This document shows positions 44,224-53,164 of a stretch of DNA of 64,000 bases, in pieces; position 1 is the stretch's first letter; every line of letters begins with the position of its first letter. Source of the DNA: Pleomorphomonas sp. (GTDB lineage Bacteria; Pseudomonadota; Alphaproteobacteria; Rhizobiales; Pleomorphomonadaceae). The notes below the pieces were generated by a model, which was given only the letters and a program-made list of their open reading frames with translations, was not told where the DNA came from and ran no database searches. The stretch spans positions 1 to 64,000 of the forward strand of contig JAUVXG010000003.1 of NCBI GenBank assembly GCA_030603685.1, read 5' to 3'. Position numbers and translations under genes: made by a program.

Positions 44224-45861
44224 ATGCCGCAAGCGCTTCTCAACCTTTCGCTCAAGGCCAAGATCGCCGCCATTCTCACCGCCGTGATCCTGCTGGTCAT
44301 CGCCGCCACGGCCCTGGTTTCGCTGCGCAGCACCTCGGCGATCATCGGCGAGGAGTTCGCGGACGCCCGCCTGCAGATGACGCAGCTGATCGCGTCGGCG
44401 GCCGAAGGCGGCATCAAGTGGAAGAAGAAGGACGTCGTCGCCGAGGCCTATGCCGAGTTCATCCGCGAGCCGGCGCCGCCGATCCTCAGGGTGCGCGTGC
44501 TCGCCGCCGATGGCTCGACGATTACTGATTTCGCAGCGGCCAACGCCGACGCCGCCTATATCGACGCCCAGGCGGGCGACATGCTGGCGGCCAGCCCGAC
44601 CGTCGGGTCGTCGCGCGCCGTCGACGGCGCCGTGCTGATCGTGATGCCGGTCGGCAAGGACAAGGTGGGCAAGCCCATGGGGCACATCGCCATCGCCTGG
44701 CGGACCGACACCCTGTCGCATTACATCACCGCGCTGACCGGACAGATTTCGGCGTCCCTTCTGGGCGGCGCCGTCGCCATGATCCTCATCGTCCTGCTCG
44801 TCATCGGGCGGATCGTCACCCGGCCGCTCGGCCTGCTCAAGCAGTCCATCGGCGCGCTGGCCGACGGACGCACCGACATTGACGTTCCCTATCGCGGCCG
44901 CGTCGACGAAATCGGCCAGATCGCTTCGGCTGTGGAGGTGCTGCGGCTCGGCGTCGAGGAACGGCTTCGCCTGGAAGATGAGCAGCGCCAGAGCTACGAG
45001 CAGCAGCGCAGCCGCGAGCAGCGTCTCAGGGGGCTGTCCGACGCGTTCCGCGATGCCGCCACCCGCATGCAGGGGACCGTCGACGAACAGATGACCGCCC
45101 TGAAGGCGACGGCGGAGGGATTGTCGACGACCTCCAGCGACACCCGGCGCCGGGCCGAGGCCATGCGCGACAAGTCGAACTCGGCCTCCTCGAACGTGCG
45201 GTCGGTGGCCGCGGCGGCGGAGGAGCTGTCGAGCTCGATCCAGGAGATCGGCGAGCAGATCCGCCGGTCGACGGAGGCCGTCGCCGAAGTGGATGCCGAG
45301 GCGGTTTCCTCGTCGGGGCAGATCAGCGCGCTCAGCGATGCCGCCGACCGCATCGGCGCCGTCGTCGACCTGATCCGGGGCATCGCCGCGCAGACCAACC
45401 TTCTGGCGCTCAACGCCACCATCGAGGCGGCGCGGGCGGGCGAAGCCGGCAAGGGCTTTGCCGTCGTCGCCTCCGAGGTGAAGGAGCTTGCCGGGCAGAC
45501 CGCCAAGGCGACCGACGACATCGCCTCGCAGGTGGAGCAGATCCAGGCCAGCACGCGAACGGCCGTCGATGCGATCCAGGGCATCACCCACAAGATCGCC
45601 TCGGTAAGGGCGCTGTCGGACGCCATCGACGCGGCGGTGACGCAGCAGTCGCTGGCCACCGACGAGATCAGCCGGTCCATCGCGACGGCGGCCGAGGGCA
45701 CAGCCATGGTGGCCGGCGAGGTCGAGACCGTGGAAGCGGCGTCGGCCGAGACCGTCAGCGTCGCCGGCGAGGTCAACGTCACCGCCCAGACGGTCGAGCG
45801 GGGCATCCGGGATTTCGGCGACATCGTCGAGGAGTATCTCGCCAACTCGGCCGCCGCGTGA
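44224..45861 (+). CDS. Methyl-accepting chemotaxis protein (periplasmic sensor, HAMP)
   Basis: 545 residues. TM1 (about 10-32), a periplasmic Cache-like domain (about 35-175), TM2 (about 178-202), HAMP (about 200-255) and a cytoplasmic signalling domain whose hairpin tip has [20 protein letters not shown] (about 392-411). It passes ligand signals to CheA/CheW. The ligand is unknown; the preceding secreted PDC protein is a possible co-sensor. No C-terminal CheR-binding pentapeptide is visible. Convergent with the NTF2-like gene 6 bases away. Confidence 0.92.
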   Translation: MPQALLNLSLKAKIAAILTAVILLVIAATALVSLRSTSAIIGEEFADARLQMTQLIASAAEGGIKWKKKDVVAEAYAEFIREPAPPILRVRVLAADGSTITDFAAANADAAYIDAQAGDMLAASPTVGSSRAVDGAVLIVMPVGKDKVGKPMGHIAIAWRTDTLSHYITALTGQISASLLGGAVAMILIVLLVIGRIVTRPLGLLKQSIGALADGRTDIDVPYRGRVDEIGQIASAVEVLRLGVEERLRLEDEQRQSYEQQRSREQRLRGLSDAFRDAATRMQGTVDEQMTALKATAEGLSTTSSDTRRRAEAMRDKSNSASSNVRSVAAAAEELSSSIQEIGEQIRRSTEAVAEVDAEAVSSSGQISALSDAADRIGAVVDLIRGIAAQTNLLALNATIEAARAGEAGKGFAVVASEVKELAGQTAKATDDIASQVEQIQASTRTAVDAIQGITHKIASVRALSDAIDAAVTQQSLATDEISRSIATAAEGTAMVAGEVETVEAASAETVSVAGEVNVTAQTVERGIRDFGDIVEEYLANSAAA

Positions 45862-45867
45862 CGAGGG

Positions 45868-46212
45868 CTATCCTGCCGGCGTCTGCTGGTGGAACAGCAG
45901 CTTCCAGCCGTCGGCCACCCTGACGTAGGTGCTGGCGCACAGCGCGGTGTAGGGCCCGGCGTCTCGCCGGGTTCCCACCGCGCGGTAGGCCAGCACAGCC
46001 GTGTCGCCGGATTCGGTCTCCGACCTTTCCTCCATGTCGACGGATTGCCAGCGCGGCCCCGCTTTCAGGCCGGCGACGATGTCCTTTCCGCCGAGAAAGC
46101 CGACCGGGGGAGGGAACACCATGCGGGCATGCGGCAGCATGGTCGTCTCGTAGAAGTCGGGGCCGTCGAGCCAGAACCGCCTTTCGGCTTCCCAAAGCGT
46201 CTCGAAGGTCAT
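45868..46212 (-). CDS. SnoaL/NTF2-like (DUF4440) protein
   Basis: 114 residues from the ATG at 46212, with GGAGAA upstream. The pattern ETLWEAERRFWLDGPDFYE, then WQSVDMEERSE and a C-terminal strand DGWKLLFHQQTP is typical of the NTF2-like DUF4440 fold, small cytosolic proteins often involved in hydrolysis or ligand binding. No function is inferred. It follows the DUF2478 gene by about 100 bases on the same strand and could share its transcript. Confidence 0.8.
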   Translation of the reverse strand: MTFETLWEAERRFWLDGPDFYETTMLPHARMVFPPPVGFLGGKDIVAGLKAGPRWQSVDMEERSETESGDTAVLAYRAVGTRRDAGPYTALCASTYVRVADGWKLLFHQQTPAG

Positions 46213-46316
46213 CGCAGCGGTTCTCCGTACTTGGCGTTCGCGAAACGGGGATGAAACGAACGCCGACGCCAAAAGGTTGCAGGCACCCGGCGCGAGCGGG
46301 CGGAGCAACGGCTCGG

Positions 46317-46826
46317 TCAGAATGCCGCTGCCGCAGCGACCGTCTCCCTGGTCCAGGCGAGAACCGCGGCTTCGTCGGGCGGCAGGTCGTGGCCGAGGCC
46401 GCCGTGGAAGGCCGCCCATGCCAAGGCATGTTCGACGCGGACCCCGGTGAGGAGCGGCGTGTCGGCCAGCATCGCCCGGCCAACCAGCGAGCGGAAGCCG
46501 CCGCCCTCGATCTCCCGGATGCCGAAGCGGCTGAGAATGACGAGGTCGAGGCCGGCGTCGATCTGGCGTTCGAGGTTGCCGGTGATCTCGGCCATGATCG
46601 AGGTGTCGAGCTTGCACGAGGTGGAGAGCGGGCCGAGGTTCTGCGAGATGGGGCGGATGGTTCCGCTGGCGAGGTCGGTCAGCGCCAGGCCCTTGCCGCC
46701 TTCGGCCTTTCCCTGGACCACGCCGCCGACGCGCCCGCCCGCGGTCGCCACCTGGCGCGCGACGCCGGCAAGGAGCCCGTCGATATCGGTTTCCGGCGGG
46801 TAGAGGATGGCGGCGAGGATGGCCAT
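46317..46826 (-). CDS. DUF2478 family protein
   Basis: 169 residues. The sequence LAAILYPPETDIDGLLAGVA and the central LDLVILSRFGIREIEGGGFR match DUF2478, a family often found near molybdate transport genes and predicted to bind nucleotides. No such transport genes are nearby. The conserved Cys at about 71 (TSCKLD) is retained. GAGAGAGAT before the ATG serves as ribosome-binding site. An AT-rich stretch upstream (46860-46990) contains the divergent promoters with the chemoreceptor gene. Confidence 0.8.
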   Translation of the reverse strand: MAILAAILYPPETDIDGLLAGVARQVATAGGRVGGVVQGKAEGGKGLALTDLASGTIRPISQNLGPLSTSCKLDTSIMAEITGNLERQIDAGLDLVILSRFGIREIEGGGFRSLVGRAMLADTPLLTGVRVEHALAWAAFHGGLGHDLPPDEAAVLAWTRETVAAAAAF

Positions 46827-47045
46827 GTCGGTATCTCTCTCGGTGGTGGGAACGCCCGTCGGTTCAAACGTAGATCGTCCCTTTCCCTCTTGTCAAAAAT
46901 GCCGCTCAGAAGGCGGATTTTCTGGTGTTGCTCCAAAAGATTACCTTGGACGGATGCCGAGTTCATGGATTGTAAACCACTCGCATAAATAGTGCCCGAA
47001 GTTAGGGATTCTTGGCGAATCCGGTTCTGTCCTCCGGAGGGCGGC

Positions 47046-48380
47046 ATGGCGGCTTGGGACGATTTTAGCGGGCATACGAAGGCCTATGGCATCGACACGG
47101 CGGCCAGCGACGACATTCGCGCCGCCTGGCTGATCCTCGATCCGCACATGGAAGCCATCTTCGCGGCCTTCTACAGCCGCTGGGGCCAGGAGCCGAAACT
47201 GGCCGCCCTGGTGCGCGGGCACGTCGACCACCTCAAGAAGGCGCAGTACGACCACTGGAAGCGGCTGTTCTCGGCCCGCTTCGACAAGGATTACTTCGAA
47301 AGCGTGCGGCGTGTCGGCCTTGCCCACGTGCGCATCGGCCTGGAGCCGCACTGGTACATCGCCGGCTACAACAACGTGTTGCAGCAGGTGTCGGTGATCA
47401 TGGGCAGGCATGCCCGCCTGTCGGGCGCCAAGGCTGCGCGGATGATCGCCGCCGTGACCAAGGCGGCGATGCTCGACATGGATATCGCCGTCTCCGTCTA
47501 CGGCGAGACGCTGATCCAGCAGATTTCCGACCGGCAGGACCGCGTGCAGGCGGCGATCGGCGAGTTCGACGCCTCCATCAACTGCATGCTCGGCAAATTC
47601 GCCAAGATGACCTCCGACCTTGGCGCCAACTCCGAGGAGTTGCAGGGGCAGGCCGTCTCGGTGACGGCCCGCTGCGACAGCATCCGCGATTCCCAGCAGA
47701 TGACCGGCGAGGGCATCGCCACCACCGCCGCCGCCACCGAGGAGCTGCATGCCTCGATCGGCGAGATCGGTCGCCAGGCCGAGGCGTCGCTCGCCGTTTC
47801 CTCCAAGGCGGTGGATGGCGCCCGCCGCACCGCCAGTTCGGTGAAGGGCCTCGCCGATGCCGTCGACAAGATCGGTTCGGTGGTCGAGCTGATCTCGTCC
47901 ATTGCCGCCCAGACCAACCTTCTGGCGCTGAACGCCACCATCGAGGCGGCGCGGGCGGGCGAAGCGGGCAAGGGCTTCGCCGTCGTGGCGCAGGAGGTGA
48001 AGTCGCTCGCCTCGCAGACGGCACGGGCGACCGAGGAAATCACCGGCCAGATCGCCGCCATCCAGCAGGCGACCCAGCAGTCCGTCACCGACATCTCCGG
48101 CATCACCGAGACCGTCGAGGAAGTGGCGCGCATCGGCACCGCCATCTCCGCCGCCGTCGAACAGCAGTCGGCGGCCACCGCCGACATCGCCGGCTCGGCC
48201 ATGGGCGTGTCGCGCTCGGCCGAGGAGATCGCCACCGCCATCGGCGAGGTGGTGGAGGAAGGCCGGAAGACCTCCGCCACGGCGGGCCGCGTCTCCAGCA
48301 TTTCCCACGAACTGGTGGAGCAGGCCGGCGTGCTGAAGCAGTCCGTCGCCACGTTCACGGCGAAGGTGGCGCAGAAGTAG
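47046..48380 (+). CDS. Globin-coupled methyl-accepting chemotaxis protein (aerotaxis)
   Basis: 444 residues from the ATG at 47046 (GGAGGG upstream). Residues about 10-165 form a protoglobin/globin-sensor domain: helices around [13 protein letters not shown] and [20 protein letters not shown], where the His of GLAHVRIG is the expected haem proximal ligand. A linker leads to a signalling domain with [20 protein letters not shown] (about 300). No membrane segment, so it is a cytosolic haem oxygen sensor like HemAT, driving aerotaxis via CheA. A GC stem-loop follows the stop (48409-48428). Confidence 0.9.
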   Translation: MAAWDDFSGHTKAYGIDTAASDDIRAAWLILDPHMEAIFAAFYSRWGQEPKLAALVRGHVDHLKKAQYDHWKRLFSARFDKDYFESVRRVGLAHVRIGLEPHWYIAGYNNVLQQVSVIMGRHARLSGAKAARMIAAVTKAAMLDMDIAVSVYGETLIQQISDRQDRVQAAIGEFDASINCMLGKFAKMTSDLGANSEELQGQAVSVTARCDSIRDSQQMTGEGIATTAAATEELHASIGEIGRQAEASLAVSSKAVDGARRTASSVKGLADAVDKIGSVVELISSIAAQTNLLALNATIEAARAGEAGKGFAVVAQEVKSLASQTARATEEITGQIAAIQQATQQSVTDISGITETVEEVARIGTAISAAVEQQSAATADIAGSAMGVSRSAEEIATAIGEVVEEGRKTSATAGRVSSISHELVEQAGVLKQSVATFTAKVAQK

Positions 48381-48577
48381 GGACGGACGCCCGCCGCGCG
48401 CTTCGGTGCCGCCCTCGGAGGGGGGCGGTGGACAGAATTTGCCCGGTCCTGGGAAAAGATTGCCGCATTAGGCGGGGAGGACCTGGAGCCCATTAGGGGA
48501 GCTCCAGGGTGCTCGCTTCGATCTAACGGGCTGATCCGTTTGACAGATCTCGTTGCCCGGATTCGTGATCGGCACGC

Positions 48578-49438
48578 CTAGATCGAGTAACCGTAGCGGC
48601 CGAGGACCTCGTTGGCTACGTCCTTGTCCATGTAGCCTCTGCGGACTTCGCTGATCACGGCACGTATTCCGCTCTCGGTCGTCTGCATTTCATCGTATCT
48701 GGCATCATCGGGCGTCAGCATGATGTAGGAGTTGTCGCTATGGCTATAGACGAGCTTGACGTCGTCACCGTATTGCGACTGCAGTTCCTTCTCGGCGGCG
48801 ACTGAATTCATCAATCTCTCAAGGCGTAAACGCTGATCGGCCTCGATGGCCTCGTCAGAGTTGCTCTTCTGCATCGGGTCTCCGGTGCTCCAGTCGCCCC
48901 CGATACGGAACCAGTCATCGGTCATGTAGGCAGATGTTGCCCCGTCCGGCAGTGCCCCCAGTGCCGTGGATGAAACCTCCTTCATGCCGCCGTCGAGCTG
49001 TATCTCGATCACCTCGATGCCGTTTTCCGTCTGCCTCAGGGCCTGGCCGGCGCCTTTCTCGGTCTCCTCCGGTACGAAGGATGCGAAGGTCTTTCTAAGG
49101 TTTTCCATATCCGTTCCGGAGACGGTTCTCAGCAAGGACTTGCCCTCTTGCTGGTCTATGCTGTGGCCGGAGGTTATGATCGAAAGTCCATTGATGACGA
49201 CTGTTTTCTTCTCGTCATCTTCCGAGTTGGCCTTTTCTTGCATCTCGACCATGGACGCCTGCATTTCATCGGCCAGAAGTGAAGTCTGGCTGGAGACGAC
49301 ACTGTCGTTCGTCTCCGCTGTGCTTGGGGCTGTCGTGGCGCCAAAGCGGGTGGAGGTGTCGTCGGCCTGCGACGCCGCGCTGCCGGTTGCCGGGAGGGAG
49401 GTGACGGTCGGGATGGTACCCAGAACGGGGAGTTGCAT
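48578..49438 (-). CDS. Hypothetical acidic protein
   Basis: 286 residues from the ATG at 49438 (AAGGCGAAC upstream); an in-frame ATG at 49483 lacks a ribosome-binding site. Residues 1-70 are Ser/Thr/Ala/Gln-rich and disordered; the rest is Glu/Asp-rich with helices. It has no signal peptide, Cys or membrane segment. Lower G+C than the neighbours and no recognised family suggest transfer or a lineage-specific gene. Two stem-loops lie just beyond its 3' side (48482-48508 and nearby). Confidence 0.65.
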   Translation of the reverse strand: MQLPVLGTIPTVTSLPATGSAASQADDTSTRFGATTAPSTAETNDSVVSSQTSLLADEMQASMVEMQEKANSEDDEKKTVVINGLSIITSGHSIDQQEGKSLLRTVSGTDMENLRKTFASFVPEETEKGAGQALRQTENGIEVIEIQLDGGMKEVSSTALGALPDGATSAYMTDDWFRIGGDWSTGDPMQKSNSDEAIEADQRLRLERLMNSVAAEKELQSQYGDDVKLVYSHSDNSYIMLTPDDARYDEMQTTESGIRAVISEVRRGYMDKDVANEVLGRYGYSI

Positions 49439-49564
49439 CGAACTGTTCGCCTTTCCGGTTGGAGTGTGGGGCGTTTCTCGCATCAATTGTGCCAACCGCG
49501 TTCCGAACGGCGGCGTCCCAGGTTGTGGTCAGGTGGAGAAACCGTCTGGATATCTTGATCCCAT

Positions 49565-49582
49565 GCATATAGTACGCTATGC
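49565..49582. promoter_or_regulatory. Imperfect palindrome at the MarR start, possible autoregulatory operator
   Basis: GCATA-tAGTACGct-TATGC, 14 of 18 positions symmetric, overlapping the upstream ATG at 49579 and ending nine bases before the ATG at 49591. MarR proteins typically bind such palindromes over their own promoters. Confidence 0.5.
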
Positions 49583-49590
49583 GTATCGTC

Positions 49591-51342
49591 ATGACGGATC
49601 GCGCGAAAAGAGAAGCGGCTACCCTGATCAAGGCGGTGTTGGCCTTCGGGCGCAGGCTGCGGGCCGAGCGTGCGTCCGGACGCGTCACCTCATCGGCGTC
49701 GAGCATGCTGAACACGCTGCACGTGCATGGGCCGATGTCGGCGAGGCAGCTGGCGCGGGAAGAACGGCTTCAGCCCCAGTCGCTGACCAGGATCGTCAAG
49801 CGGCTGGAGGAGGACGGGCTGATCGCCCGGACACGCAGCGACGAGGATCAGCGCGAACTGATCATCGCGCTGACATCCGAGGGCATCGGCGCGCTGGATG
49901 CCGATTTGCTGGAGCGCGGGCAGTGGCTGGTGCAGGTGGTCTCGGAAGCCCTGGGCGACCAGGACCGGGCCCTGCTGGCCGACGTATCGCGCATCCTGCT
50001 CAAGCTCGCCTTTCACAATGTGGATTCAGTCACGCAGGGGTCGCACATGCCGGATTGGGTTCAATATGCCATCTTCTGGCACATCTATCCGCTGGGCTTC
50101 GTCGACGCACCGAAAGCCGCCGACCCCACGGGACCGGTGGAACACCGGCTGGGCAAGATCGTCGACTGGCTCGATTACGCCGTCGAGCTGGGCGTTTCGG
50201 CCATCCTGCTCGGGCCGATCTTCGCCTCTTCGACGCATGGTTATGACACCATCGATCACTTCCGCATCGATCCGCGCCTTGGCGACGAGGCCGACTTCGA
50301 CCGCCTGATCGCCGCTGCCGGCCGGCGCGGCCTGCGCGTCGTGCTCGACGGCGTGTTCAACCACGTGGGGCGCGCCTTCCCCCGGTTCGTCGAGGCCGAG
50401 GCGAACGGCCCCGGGTCCGAGGCGGCGCGCTGGTTCCGTCCGCTCGGCGATGGCGATTATGCCACGTTCGAGGGGCATCGGCGGCTCGTCACGCTCAACC
50501 ACGACAACGACGCCGTCGCCGATTACGTGGTCGACGTGATGACGCACTGGATGGATCGCGGCGTGGCGGGCTGGCGGCTCGACGCGGCCTATTCCACTCC
50601 GCGCGCCTTCTGGACCAAGGTGCTGCCGCGCGTGCGCCATTCGCACCCCGACGCCTATGTGTTCGGCGAGGTGATTCACGGCGACTACGCCGGCTTCGTG
50701 CGGGACACCGGCATGGATGCGGTGACGCAATACGAACTCTGGAAGGCCGTGTGGAGCGCGCTCAACGACGGCAACTTCTTCGAGCTGACCTGGGCGCTCG
50801 ACCGCCACAACGGCTTCATGGACGCCTTCGTGCCGCTGACCTTCGTCGGCAATCACGACGTGACGCGGATCGCCAGCCAGCTGACGGATGCTCGCCACCT
50901 GCCGCACGCGCTGGTGCTGCTGTTCATGAGCGGCGGCGTGCCTTGCGTCTATTATGGCGATGAGCAGGGCTTCCGGGCCGTCAAGGGAAGCGGTGAGGGC
51001 GGCGACGACGCCCTTCGTCCGGCCTTTCCGGATGGGCCGGCCATGCTGCCGGACGATGGATTGCCGGTCTACCGGCTCCATCAGGATCTCATCGGCTTGC
51101 GCCGTCGCAATCCCTGGCTGGTCCGGGCGAAAAGCGAGACCGTGCATCTCGACAACAAGCGCATGGTGATCAAGGTGCATGCCGAGGGCAACCGCCTGAT
51201 CCTGGCGCTGAACGTCTCCGACGAAGCCGTTCGCCTGCCCGCCGGGGGCGCCGACAGCCTGCTGCTGGGCGGCGGCGCGCTCGAACGGGGCGCCGACGTC
51301 ATCGCGCTGCCGGGGCACGGCTGGGCCGTGCTGTCGGGGTGA
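49591..51342 (+). CDS. MarR-family regulator fused in frame to GH13 alpha-amylase-like protein
   Basis: 583 residues from the ATG at 49591 (49579 is in frame). Residues 1-150 are a winged-helix MarR domain (ARQLAREERLQPQSLTRIVK then RLEEDGLIARTRSDEDQREL). From residue 153 (MPDWVQYAIFWHIYPLGFVD) a GH13 barrel follows, with nucleophile Asp331 in GWRLDAAYS, acid Glu360 in VFGEVIHGDY and Asp423 in FVGNHDVTR, all intact. No stop separates them. A Shine-Dalgarno before Met153 could also give a free amylase of 431 residues. Substrate unknown; GH13 acts on alpha-glucans or disaccharides. I infer a regulator-enzyme pair merged by stop-codon loss. Confidence 0.8.
   Translation: MTDRAKREAATLIKAVLAFGRRLRAERASGRVTSSASSMLNTLHVHGPMSARQLAREERLQPQSLTRIVKRLEEDGLIARTRSDEDQRELIIALTSEGIGALDADLLERGQWLVQVVSEALGDQDRALLADVSRILLKLAFHNVDSVTQGSHMPDWVQYAIFWHIYPLGFVDAPKAADPTGPVEHRLGKIVDWLDYAVELGVSAILLGPIFASSTHGYDTIDHFRIDPRLGDEADFDRLIAAAGRRGLRVVLDGVFNHVGRAFPRFVEAEANGPGSEAARWFRPLGDGDYATFEGHRRLVTLNHDNDAVADYVVDVMTHWMDRGVAGWRLDAAYSTPRAFWTKVLPRVRHSHPDAYVFGEVIHGDYAGFVRDTGMDAVTQYELWKAVWSALNDGNFFELTWALDRHNGFMDAFVPLTFVGNHDVTRIASQLTDARHLPHALVLLFMSGGVPCVYYGDEQGFRAVKGSGEGGDDALRPAFPDGPAMLPDDGLPVYRLHQDLIGLRRRNPWLVRAKSETVHLDNKRMVIKVHAEGNRLILALNVSDEAVRLPAGGADSLLLGGGALERGADVIALPGHGWAVLSG
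50036..50049 (+). promoter_or_regulatory. Internal ribosome-binding site and start for the GH13 part
   Basis: AGGGG six bases before ATG 50047 within the MarR-GH13 frame. The following residues are the normal start of a GH13 enzyme. It supports separate translation of the enzyme in addition to the fusion. Confidence 0.55.
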
Positions 51343-51723
51343 GGCGCCTTCGATCCGATCCGCGCCGTCGGGCGACGGGTCGGGCGTTCAACCATCATTT
51401 CATCGCAAACTACATGCGATCCGTCTCAAGGCAGGTCGTCGCCGTTGACTTCAATTGGCGCTTACTCCAAGCCTCGCAGGCGTAGGAGGTCTGGCCTCAG
51501 TATTGATTGCCAAACATCATTATTCAGGCAAGTGAATATTTTGAGTTCATCTTTTGGGGGCGTTTTGGCCCTTTGAAACAGCGCCGCGTTTCCGGTTATC
51601 GGTATCGCCTGACGATCCCGGCCGCCGGAGGCGCGGCGACATAATCCCCACCGTTTTCAAGTGATCGTGCCCGGCTCGGGCCGCCGGAGAATCTCCGGCA
51701 GCCCGTCCGTGCCTTGCGGCTCG
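51343..51723. other. 381-base intergenic region with one stem-loop
   Basis: Between the convergent GH13 and DUF6481 genes. A strong stem-loop (51677-51705, CGGGC-cGCCGGAGA / TCTCCGGC-a-GCCCG) ends the DUF6481 transcript or both. The middle (51480-51600) is AT-richer. No gene is seen. Confidence 0.5.
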
Positions 51724-52107
51724 TCAACCGGCCTTGCGGGCCTTGCGGGCGGCGTAGCGGCGGTCGCGCTCGGCCTTGCGGGCGGCCTCGTCTTCGAAGA
51801 CGCGGGCGATGCGGGCCTTGTTGGCGGCTTCGCGCTCGTCGGCTTCGGCGCGGGCAGCGGCCTCGATGGCGGCTTCACGCTCGGCCGCTTCGGCGGCGAT
51901 GCGATTCTGTTCTTCGAGCTTCACCCGCTCGCGCTCGGCGCGACGTGCGTCGCGGGCCTCGGCGATGGCGATGCGTTCGGCCTGCCGGGCCTCGCGGTTC
52001 GGCGCGGCGGCGGCGATGGCGGCGCGATAGGCCTGAAGCTGGGCTGCCTTGGCCTCGATGGCGTTGCCGCGGCGGTCGTGAAGGTCTTTGTTCTTGATGG
52101 TCTTCAA
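51724..52107 (-). CDS. DUF6481 family protein
   Basis: 127 residues, almost wholly a charged helix rich in Ala, Glu and Arg, with the family opening KNKDLHDRRGNAIEAKAAQL. DUF6481 proteins of Hyphomicrobiales are small, basic and of unknown function, commonly beside cold shock genes, as here. No membrane segment or signal. A second small basic protein and a cold shock protein lie upstream on the same strand, suggesting co-expression under stress. Confidence 0.75.
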   Translation of the reverse strand: MKTIKNKDLHDRRGNAIEAKAAQLQAYRAAIAAAAPNREARQAERIAIAEARDARRAERERVKLEEQNRIAAEAAEREAAIEAAARAEADEREAANKARIARVFEDEAARKAERDRRYAARKARKAG

Positions 52108-52216
52108 ATCTCTGATCCTGTTGGGAAAGGACTATCTGCCGGCGCGCTTGTGCGCCGGCTTTGCGGCCAAGGCGTGACGAGAGACCGTCCGGCGAACTCT
52201 GGTTCGCCAACAGGCT

Positions 52217-52456
52217 CTAGCTCTTTGTTTTTGAAGCAACTCCGGACGCAAAACCGGTTTCCACTTTTGCTGGAGTGGCTCTATCCGCGGCCTCCTTGGC
52301 AAGACGGGCCTCCCGCAGGCGGGCCGTCTTTTCGTTGCGGGCGGCGGCGATGGCGTCGAGCTCCTCACGGGCCTGTCCGCGCGCGAAGAACTGCGACTGG
52401 GTCTTGCCGAAGGCGATTTCGGCCTGCTGCCGCGACTTGCTGTAGTGCTCGGACAT
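52217..52456 (-). CDS. Small charged helical protein with repeat-encoded C-terminus
   Basis: 79 residues from the ATG at 52456. The first 55 residues form an Ala/Arg/Glu helix (REELDAIAAARNEKTARLRE) like the neighbouring DUF6481 protein. The last 20 (ATPAKVETGFASGVASKTKS) are encoded by intergenic repeat A (52226-52275) read through in frame, replacing the original end. Ribosome-binding sequence ACGAGGA precedes the ATG. Function unknown; lies 110 bases from the cold shock gene on the same strand. Confidence 0.65.
   Translation of the reverse strand: MSEHYSKSRQQAEIAFGKTQSQFFARGQAREELDAIAAARNEKTARLREARLAKEAADRATPAKVETGFASGVASKTKS
52226..52275 (-). repeat. Intergenic repeat family A copy inside a coding 3' end
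   Basis: Reverse orientation: CTCCAGCAAAAGTGG-AAACCGGTTTTGCGTCCGGAG followed by TTGCTTCAAAAACA. It is one of the best-preserved copies and is translated as the end of the preceding gene. Confidence 0.8.
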
Positions 52457-52565
52457 GGGAAATCCTCGTGCCAATGAAAAAAGGCCAGGCAACATGCCTG
52501 ACCTCGTTTGGTGTCCGCCCTCGCAATGCCGGTAGATCCGTGGTCAAGGGAGAGCGGGTTCCCGA

Positions 52566-52775
52566 TCAGGCGGCCTGGAGGTTGCCGGCCGACTGCTTGC
52601 CCGAACGCTTGTCGGTTTCCAGCTCGTAGCTGACCTTCTGGCCTTCGACCAGCTCGCGCATGCCGGAGCGCTCGACGGCGGAGATGTGGACGAAGGCGTC
52701 CGGGCCGCCGTTATCCGGCTGAATGAAACCGAAACCCTTGGTGGAGTTGAACCATTTTACGGTGCCAGTGGTCAT
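52566..52775 (-). CDS. Cold shock domain protein (CspA family)
   Basis: 69 residues. RNP1 motif KGFGFIQ (about 14-20) and RNP2 DAFVHIS (about 27-33) are intact. It binds single-stranded RNA as a chaperone and transcription antiterminator at low temperature or stress. GGGAAAGGG precedes the ATG. About 90-110 bases of probable long 5' leader upstream, typical of csp mRNAs, may fold and regulate translation. It is in line with the two small basic-protein genes downstream. Confidence 0.93.
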   Translation of the reverse strand: MTTGTVKWFNSTKGFGFIQPDNGGPDAFVHISAVERSGMRELVEGQKVSYELETDKRSGKQSAGNLQAA

Positions 52776-53164
52776 GATGAACCCTTTCCCAGCATGAATG
52801 AAGATAACGACGCGGAAGCGTCGAGGGTGGTGATAACGATGCTTTAAAGGGAGGGTTCGTTCAAAACGCACTGCAAAGCGCGTCGTAACCAAAGCTCGGC
52901 AAGAAAAGATCGATGGGTCATCGAATAAGGATTTTCGCTGAGATAGTCAATGTTTATTTTCGAAATCCCATGGTTTTCTCGCGCTTCAGGCTTTTCTACG
53001 ATAGACAAATCTTGATTAATTTCGGGCTGACCGTCCGGTTCCATCGCGAATTCACATCACGTCGGCGCCACCGCCGCCGTCCGCATTTTTGCTTTCCCTT
53101 CCGATGGCGGATGCTCTAGAACTCCGGCCAAACGCAAACCCGCCCACCGGAAGGTCGATACGCC
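52776..53164. other. 389-base divergent intergenic region of csp and ettA
   Basis: Contains the probable csp 5' leader (52776-52890), an AT-rich middle (52900-53040) holding the divergent promoters, and the ettA leader. No gene is supported; a short minus-strand frame there lacks coding character. Confidence 0.5.
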
